64,000 bases of DNA, taken from contig JASJZH010000001.1 of the NCBI GenBank assembly GCA_037178975.1, positions 4,634,501-4,698,500 of the forward strand, given 5' to 3'. The notes beneath the pieces are model-generated. The model had not been told where the DNA came from. It saw only the letters and a list, made by a program, of their open reading frames with translations, and did not search any database. The translations under genes and the position numbers were made by a program. Within the stretch, counting starts at the first letter, position 1. Each line of letters begins with the position of its first letter. The stretch is from Oscheius tipulae. Its lineage: Eukaryota > Nematoda > Chromadorea > Rhabditida > Rhabditidae. This document shows positions 57,301 through 64,000 of the stretch, piece by piece.

Positions 57301-60300
57301 AATAGGAGCCTCCAGCTACTTAGAACGGGTGTCTGGACCTATTCCTGGATCATCTTGACCGTGTTTGAAAACCTGGGTCTAGAGAAACTGCATGTTAACT
57401 ATCCTGATATGTCAAATGTTCTCGGTCTGTCAATTTTTCTGTTCTATAAACTATAGCCTGGCAAGTCCCAAAACAGCGTGAATAAAAATATCTATGACTT
57501 TCTGCACAGCTGCCTCTTACTCTCAAATCCTTGCCTAACTGGGACTTTTTGGCCTAAACAGTGGCTCTGTAGTAATACCTTGGTGAGTGTCCACCGCCTC
57601 CATCCATTGGATTATAAGAAGATCCATCGAGTAGTCGTCGTTCTCCCCAGTCCACACTGAAACATAGTTGTACTGAATTTAATTCTCCCAAGGCTCTTCA
57701 TCTTTCACTCTCTAGCCCTTAAGCGGTTGCGGAGGGAGAGGGAGACTCCCCGAGGGATCAGGGGGCCACTCCTGGCCCAGCTATTTGTTGATAATAGTGC
57801 CGACAAAGACTGGTAGCTGTGGACACGCGTCTCTGATAAGTTCCCCAAATGGGGGCCAAGAGAGATAATGAGCCAATTGTGACCGTCCATTCAGATTTAC
57901 ATAATCGCGTCTGTGTAATGTGTGTGTGCGCACAACTTGACTCATTATCTGACGGAAAAGTACCGCACTTTGAGATCAAAAAGTGGGATTTGTGATTACA
58001 CTTGGACCCAATATCTTCTGGCTGTTCTGACTAAAAATTGTTGCCAAGTGGGGAGGGCAGAGGTCAACGAGTCTCCGAGGAGGAGTTTGTCATCTCGAAA
58101 CATGGGTCTCTCTACATTATAGGCCAGTTTGGGGGGAAAAGAAGGTTCTATGGAAATTTTCAGAGAAAAAATAACAGAGAGAGAGCGTCAACGATAGATA
58201 TTCGAACAGTTTCGCAGCTCTTTATCTCCGATCAGTTCATTGCCAAAGTTCAAATGGCGGGAGATGCAAACTTGACGGAGTAGTATTCAATCATGATCTA
58301 TGACGATCAATGGCCTCACAATATTCGACTCAAAACAATCCCCCGAATCAGAAAACAATAGGTCAGCTGGTCCTAACGCAATTACTGCCTGGCTATTGAG
58401 AGTAATGCGCATCGCGATTGTCGGGCCTCCAATAAAACACTCGAAGCGCGATTTTCAAGGCTCCCCTCCGAAACAGCCCGAGGCACCTTTCCCGAAAGGC
58501 TATAGCAGATTTATGTCATGATACTGCAGAAGTTTTTTGGACTGATCAGTACAAAAATATACTAGTCCACCATTAAGGAGACGCTTAAATTAAAAGGTGC
58601 CATACGGGCTACTAACAACTGAAATTGCTATATTAGGATATCTGTTCGAGGAGCGACATTGACATGTTATTGGTCAACAAGAAAGTCACATCAAGACAGT
58701 TTACCCTCTAAAGTGGAGGTGAGAGAGATGGGTTGATAAGAACCCTGAGGTTGACATAAATTAACGGGACAGAGTGAGATCAGCTGATGAATTTCAAAAT
58801 GTGATATAGGAATGAATTTTAATCTTTTTCCACTTCAAAAGAATCGGGAAATTGTTAGAAGAAGAATGGAAGTTCTGCTACCCTGGTGTCCAGAATTCAG
58901 AACAGACCGGTAGTTCCCGAACTTACAAGGCGGTGCGACTGACTATGACCGTCGAGAATAGCAATAGATTGTGGAGTATCATAGTAGTTTCTCGCTCTCG
59001 AATCAGAAGGGGATCACTTCGTCAAAGAGGCGGGGTCAGAGGTTTGGGGGAGGCGGAGCTAGGCGAAGACGGATGGCTACAGCTTACGGACCACTTTTGG
59101 CAGGACCGACAGGAATAGTCGGAGGATTAAAATGTACTCAAACGAGGGTCAGGAAACCTCGAGGTGTACTACATGAGAATGATGGACTCGCAAACTGACT
59201 TCTGATCGTCGTTGCTCATTGTAAGGGCTTGAGCCTCGGCTAGGGGACAAGGAACTCCAGCATAGCAGACATCTTCAGAGAGCGGTCTTTGTGAGAGGCC
59301 ACAGTCCGTTCCTCCAATACATTCGACCTGAAAGATTGAGTTTAGTACTCGTAGTCTTAGGGTAAATTGAAAACCGCAGTACTGTCAAGATCGACCTTGA
59401 CCAACCATCTGTTATAGAAATGATACGGGAATGAAATATGTGATCAGAAGACAGTAATTGAAACGACCGTGAAGTCTTACCGTTCTGGTCTTGACTCCCT
59501 GACCACAAGAAGCCGAACATCTGCTCCATCTTCCAGTCTGCCAATGACCACAAGTCTCGTCTCCACACGTCTCTTCCGATACCTGAATGGATCATCAGCT
59601 GTCTAGTTTTAGTAACAAACCGGCTTCGACTGATTCGTACAGAAAGAGTCGGGAACGTTGACCGAGTGAGTCGCTGTCTTGTGAACACAGTAGACGGACC
59701 GGACTTTCACGCCTCCACCGCAAGGAGGATGACATTCGGACCAGTCTGATGCCAGCCAACTGAAAAAGACTGATGATTAAAATTATAGCAAAGATTAGGG
59801 TTCACAGCAAACAGTGTTAGTCAGTTAGACGAGTAAGCCATCCCATAGCGGGCAAACCATGCGCCTACCGTATTTACGGGAACTCACCGACAACTGAAAG
59901 GGATTGGTTTTGTGAGGAATTTTGTCGGGTTAGGGATGGTTGGAAATACCTGGAGGGGCAGATCAGAGGAGGACAGAGTCTGACATGGGGCTTCGGACGT
60001 AGTCTATCGGCACATAGACGCTCAGGAACGACTCGACCAGTATTGGCGTTGATGCAGACCGAGACGGAGTGGGATTCCCGAGTAGCAAGCTGAGCATCGT
60101 CACAGCTGCCGGCACACGGGGTGAATTCTCCTGAATATTACGAATGATTACAGTGGGTCCGTCGTTTGACTGATCTTGTTTCAGACCCAATAAACGATTC
60201 TCAAGCTTTGCGATGTTCTTCAAAGTTGTAGAACAGATTAAAACAAGTACAAGTTTTTAGAGCACAAGCTTGGCTCTTGCCCTGTCGGGGCTCCAGCAAC

Positions 60301-61449
60301 AGTTATGTGCTCTTCCAGTCGAGCTAGACAGGAGTTCTATCAAAGACGCTATCTCGCAAACTGACCACAAAGAAACTGTCTTTAGTTAACAATAATGGCT
60401 TTAGACACACATACAGAGACGTTTTTGCATTTAGAACCTGATCACAAACTATAATTCTTCTTGAGCGTTACCTGACTCTTTCCAGGCAAACTGCGCACTG
60501 TCACAGGTATCTCCTCGTCCTCCACAGACTCCACAGGCATCGAAACGAAGGGAGGAGCCAACAATGTCATCACATCCCACTACCTAAGACCATGTGGTGG
60601 AAAATGTAACACAAGGAAGTACCTGACAAGAACCTTGGCTGCAGACAGCTCGAGTCTTGGTCGACTGACACGGTGCACCGTCAGCAACCCGCCAAAGAAA
60701 TTGTATACCCGTGGTTCGGGACTTGCAGACCACCTCGCACTGAAAAATTTGGAGTGTTTGCTGACCAGAACATTTTGTGGCTAGAATTCTGATTATCCGA
60801 GCAGAAGGACTGCCGAACCCAAGAAATTCTCCCACCTGCTGCTTGGAAAGTATGATTTCTCCACTGCAGATGGTGTCCCTGGTAGATCGGCTCGGCTTTT
60901 CACAGTCCTAAACTCCAGCAGTTATTTCCCACAGAATGTTCTCTCATGTTTGTTGGGTGCCCTCTGGGAGTCTTCAGTCAAATCGAAGAGCCTGCCGAGA
61001 CTCCACTATTCGGCTATTAGCATAGCTGCTCCCGTGTTTTTTGGGCGGCGAGAAGAAGGAAGAAACTGACCAAAACATTGCAGACCCGATATCTGGTTGA
61101 ATGGCCTGAGCATCGTTCCTCCAAACATCTTCGCAACTGTTGAGAGACTCCTCCACCACACTGAAATCTTGTTCTTTTCTTGAGTTCAGAGGGGCCCTGC
61201 CGGCCCTAATAATTCAGACGAGGGACAATAGGAAAGGCAAGGTGGCCTCGCCCGGACCGATTCCCTAACGAGTCAACCTTTTTTCGGCAAAATTCAGTTT
61301 CTGGAACATACTGATTTGGAGCAAGCTGTCCAGGGAGACCATCCAGCCCAGCCGAAAGACGAGACCGAATGAGTGTTCTGAACATTGAAAGAAGTATGAG
61401 TGAGGTCCAAGAAACTGACAGCTAGGAGTAGCAGGAAGATCCACCTCAT
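54396..61449 (-). CDS. ADAMTSL: ADAMTS-like/punctin (MADD-4-type) matrix protein
   Basis: Secreted protein without protease domain. The signal peptide MRWIFLLLLAVSFLDL is at 61449. TSP1 repeat 1 (GWAGWSPWTACSK, CGGGVSQQLRRC) is followed by the ADAMTS Cys-rich domain (CEVVCKSRTTGIQFLWRVAD, then VVGCDDIVGSSLRFDACGVC). About ten further TSP1 repeats follow, including WLASDWSECHPPCGGG, HWQTGRWSRCSASCGQG, PGPWSDCSATCGPG, YGEWSQCSASCLGG and LGEWTECSAPCGSG. Between repeats 8 and 9 is one Ig domain (IKVKCPTKG, WWAKNGRK, LEDAGVYECYTD). The last TSP1 (RSSDWGSCSSTCGTGG) leads to a PLAC domain (ASCEDNSRFCDIIKLFHTC, then CCATCRY) and the stop at 54396-54398. In C. elegans the comparable protein organises synapses and guides muscle arms. 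A 2-kb intron (about 57100-59190) stands out. Confidence 0.9.
57110..59190. other. Long ADAMTSL intron, content unidentified
   Basis: Most introns of this window are under 150 nt; this one is about 2 kb. Open frames exist, for example at 57175-57456 and 58852-59118 on plus, but no repeat copy or recognised domain was found. Confidence 0.45.
60214..60264. repeat. 49-bp hairpin repeat family, copy 7 (ADAMTSL intron)
   Basis: TGTTCTTCAAAGTTGTAGAA is followed by the inverted, more diverged ACAAGTTTTTAGAGCA. Lies in an ADAMTSL intron of about 330 nt. Confidence 0.5.
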
Positions 61450-63508
61450 CTCTTGTAGTCATCTCGCGATCATGACCGACACGACCTAACTGGAAGAAAA
61501 AGTGTAAACGGAGGGAGAGGTCCGGAGAATGCATAAAAAGGCGCCCCTTTTGAAAGGAGCAAGGTCCCTCCCAGCAATCAAACTACGGCACTACCTCTCC
61601 GAGACAATAGGTCCACCAAACACAAGCCAGGAGAAACTTTTTTGTGAGTCAATTGAAAGGAATTGGGCTGAGGAACTGGGTTTGGCTGGAATGTTAGGTA
61701 ATAGTCAGCCAATTGTCTCTCGTTTCCGACCTTAGATCTAACTTGCTGCATGTCTATAGGTGGGAACGTCGCTGATGCAAGGGGTTTTCTTTAATACAAG
61801 GAGCAGGCCACGACACAGACTTTCTATCTCAATTGGACTGTGGTAAGGGAGTACAGAGTTCTTCAGGTCGTTCTATTGATGATAGTCATGTGTTATCTAA
61901 AGAAGCTAGTGTCATTTAAACGGTACGTGCTCAGTCGTAAGGGTCTTCTTGGAACAGGTTCAAGGTAAAAGATTGACTACGGTAGAGAGAGAGGGACTGA
62001 GAAGCGAACAGCGATTGGGAAGTCGTGTGAAGAAAGCAAAGTCGATTAGGGTGGACTTGGCCCCGCGACGGAGGCTTCCTAAAAACAATATTTGGCTGGC
62101 GGCCCTGGAAGTGTGGGCCTTTCTCTCTCTCCTCCGGCAGTTATGAGCCAACTCCCGGAGGATTCATCCAGTCGATCACACGTTGAAGACGAACGTGTGT
62201 GTGTGCTTGCGGCCGTGGTCATTCCTTCAGGATCATATGACCGAATTCCGGTCAAGCTAAGTGCAAACAAGGAGTACTATAGAAGAGAATGCGCAGCGGG
62301 ACAGTGAAGGATCTCTTCGAACGACCCTCTATCTATCATTCTCATCGCTGTCATTCGGTCTTTATGAAGAACAATTGCCGATGGAAGTAATCCCTGTTCG
62401 GCGGCTGAAGGAAAGAGAGAAGAACCAGTATCAATCACTTTTGTCAGGAGTATCACTAATGCCACTTTGACCATTTCTCATTACGAAGTATGAGCGTACA
62501 TCAGTACTTTGAACCACATGAACTCCCAATGTGTAATCTATTAATGGGACAAGGATGAGGATAACTGACCCAAAAGAAAGACTCTAGCGAGTTCTAATTC
62601 AATCGAGGGACGTGAGACAAAAACGTAACTGATTTGGAGACCGTCTTTTTTCCGATTTTGCCCTCAAGTTAAGACTGAGTGTTCAGATCTGGGTTGCTCG
62701 GGACTTGTTCAGATCCTTTTCTCGAGACAAAAGAAAATGTGGGAGAGAGTCAGTGCGAAAGAATAGTTTTGGGTATACTGCTTGAGAAAAAGAGATGAGA
62801 GGCAAAACGTCAACGCCCAAAAAACGCAAAAGTGTTGGTTCAGGTAGATTACTTGAAAGAAAAGCAACGTGACCTGGATAGAACTGGAGAGGGAGCAGTC
62901 TTCCAAAGCAGCAGCAAGCGTCCAAGTGAGCACAATCAGAAGTGTGCAACTTGTCCTGTCAGGAGTTGTTTTTGACAAGTCAAGTCTATCGATGTTGGCA
63001 AGTGCTAAAGTCGCTTTTGAATGAGAATAGTTTTGTGGAGAGGAAACGGTAAAAGTGTGGCAGGGGACTGCCAATAGAAGACAGATCTTGACAGAAACAA
63101 ATCTCTAATTTCCTTCTGGCGACGAACAAAAGTTTTAGAAACTTCTCAGACAGCGAAAGACGGTCTCACAATCAGTTACGTTTTTGCCTCACGTCTCTCG
63201 ATTAATTTATAAATTGCTGGAGGTATCCTGATCTTTGTCCAATTGATAAATAACACATTGGATGTTTATGTGGTTCGAAGTACTGAAGAACATTCATACT
63301 TATTCGGTTAATCATTAGGTTTTACGGTAACGCTGGTACGCTTGCTTGATAGCTCGAGTCACAAGGATAGTAGCAGTTGACATATTCTTATCTTGTCCTC
63401 TTGGACACAAGAACCCCGTCTAAATCCCAGCTGATAGATTTGTGTAATGTGTTGGGAGCTCGGGGCTGTCCATATGGCGGCCACTGCCCAAGACACACGC
63501 CGACCAAA
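61450..63508. other. Divergent intergenic region, ADAMTSL / syntrophin
   Basis: Contains the second copy of the ~90-bp conserved block (62830-62923). No exon is supported. Both upstream regions lie here. Confidence 0.45.
62830..62923. repeat. Dispersed ~90-bp conserved block, copy 2
   Basis: Matches 6063-6156 in the same orientation with about eight substitutions and no gaps noticed, starting GTTGGTTCAGGTAGATTACT. Flanks differ completely beyond the block, which is why a repeat or RNA gene is suspected. Confidence 0.6.
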
Positions 63509-64000
63509 ATGAAAACGAAGCCTCGTAATCTCGACGTGGTGGGTCTTTTTTTCTCGTTCTTATTGACTGCATGACTCATTCTTTTAACACCCTATCGCCG
63601 CCTCAGGCCGCATGTTTATCTGTTTACCGCAGGTGCATCACGGATTGGTTCTCATCAGTGACGGGAATGGAAGAGGACGTCCTTCCAGGCTGCTCTTATC
63701 AAAAGGCAAGAAAACGTTGATGTTTGTTTAGTCATTTCTTTACAGATCAATTGTCAATTCAAATTCCACACGACGGCACCGAGCCGCCCGAATCGAATAC
63801 ACCGGAAGAGAATGCGACTCGAACTGTTGTGATCAAGAAGAAGACTGGCGGGCTTGGACTCTCGATCAAAGTTTGTGTATTTTCGAAAGAACTGAACTTT
63901 GCCTTACAGGGAGGAACAGAGAATGCCCAAAATTTGCCCATCGTCATCTCGAAAATCTTCCCAGGAATGCCAGCAGATTCTACTGGACAACTATTTGTCG
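63509..64000 (+). CDS. SNT: Syntrophin, 5' part (continues beyond window)
   Basis: Dystrophin-complex adaptor. Exons 63509-63538 (MKTKPRNLDV), 63633-63705, 63746-63870 and from 63910 join in phase. The second exon gives the first half of the split PH domain (HHGLVLISDGNGRGRPSRLL). A PDZ domain follows: RTVVIKKKTGGLGLSIKGGT with carboxylate loop GLGL, then LPIVISKIFPGMPADSTGQL. This PH1a-PDZ order is the syntrophin layout. Alpha/beta versus gamma type cannot be decided from this part. The second intron appears to use a GC donor (AAAAG|GCAAGA). Confidence 0.88.

Noticed and set aside
1-64000. Bacterial features: CRISPR array, prokaryotic operons, ribosome binding sites
   Set aside because: Spliced genes, poly(A) signals and animal protein families show eukaryotic nuclear DNA; no regularly spaced repeat array was seen.

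Overview
The window is nuclear DNA of a small-bodied bilaterian animal with a compact genome. All genes are split by GT-AG introns, many only 34-60 nt long, with acceptors of the form TTTTCAG/TTTCCAG. The recognisable proteins are animal-specific: afadin, syntrophin, an ADAMTS-like matrix protein, tetraspanin, bestrophin, a cyclic-nucleotide-gated channel, Ro60 and Nup153. IFT88 and a SAXO-type axonemal protein indicate ciliated cells, and SAXO suggests a motile axoneme such as a sperm tail. I cannot name the phylum; a tardigrade or another meiofaunal ecdysozoan or spiralian would fit.

Layout. 1-13.5 kb: the last exon of an unidentified gene, small uncertain genes, an unidentified minus-strand gene with a repeated C-terminus (3.8-5.1 kb), a truncated prolyl-4-hydroxylase-like fragment (5.3-5.7 kb), a DOMON/cytochrome b561 ferric reductase (6.3-8.3 kb, minus), 2.6 kb of apparently empty DNA, and NMNAT with an unusual C-terminal extension (10.9-13.5 kb, plus). 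14-33 kb: a minus-strand run of Nup153 (upstream), Ro60, IFT88 and afadin with very small gaps, the longest IFT88 intron holding a dead LINE and a Helitron-like end. 34-38 kb: FABP, an exon with an in-frame TGA, a 160-aa protein of unknown function, CHCHD2/10, and several Helitron-like elements. 39-46 kb: a tight plus-strand series TMEM144, CNG beta channel, bestrophin. 46-51 kb: an unidentified secreted protein (minus), SAXO (plus) and a small minus-strand gene whose 3' end overlaps SAXO. 52.7-54 kb: tetraspanin. 54.4-61.4 kb: an ADAMTS-like/punctin gene with 11 thrombospondin repeats, Ig and PLAC domains (minus). 63.5 kb to the end: the 5' part of a syntrophin (plus).

Two genome-level signals stand out. 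A splice-acceptor sequence sits immediately upstream of many start codons and several same-strand genes are separated by only about 130-330 bp, a pattern expected of spliced-leader trans-splicing and operons. There are also at least four dispersed non-coding sequence families: Helitron-like elements with conserved ends, a 49-bp hairpin present seven times, tRNA-like SINE pieces, and an unexplained conserved block of about 90 bp.

Functionally, afadin, tetraspanin, syntrophin and the ADAMTS-like protein belong to junction, membrane-scaffold or synaptic/matrix biology. IFT88, SAXO and the CNG channel belong to cilia and sensory signalling. Ro60 and Nup153 are RNA and nuclear-pore proteins. Apart from the tight clusters, no shared pathway is evident.
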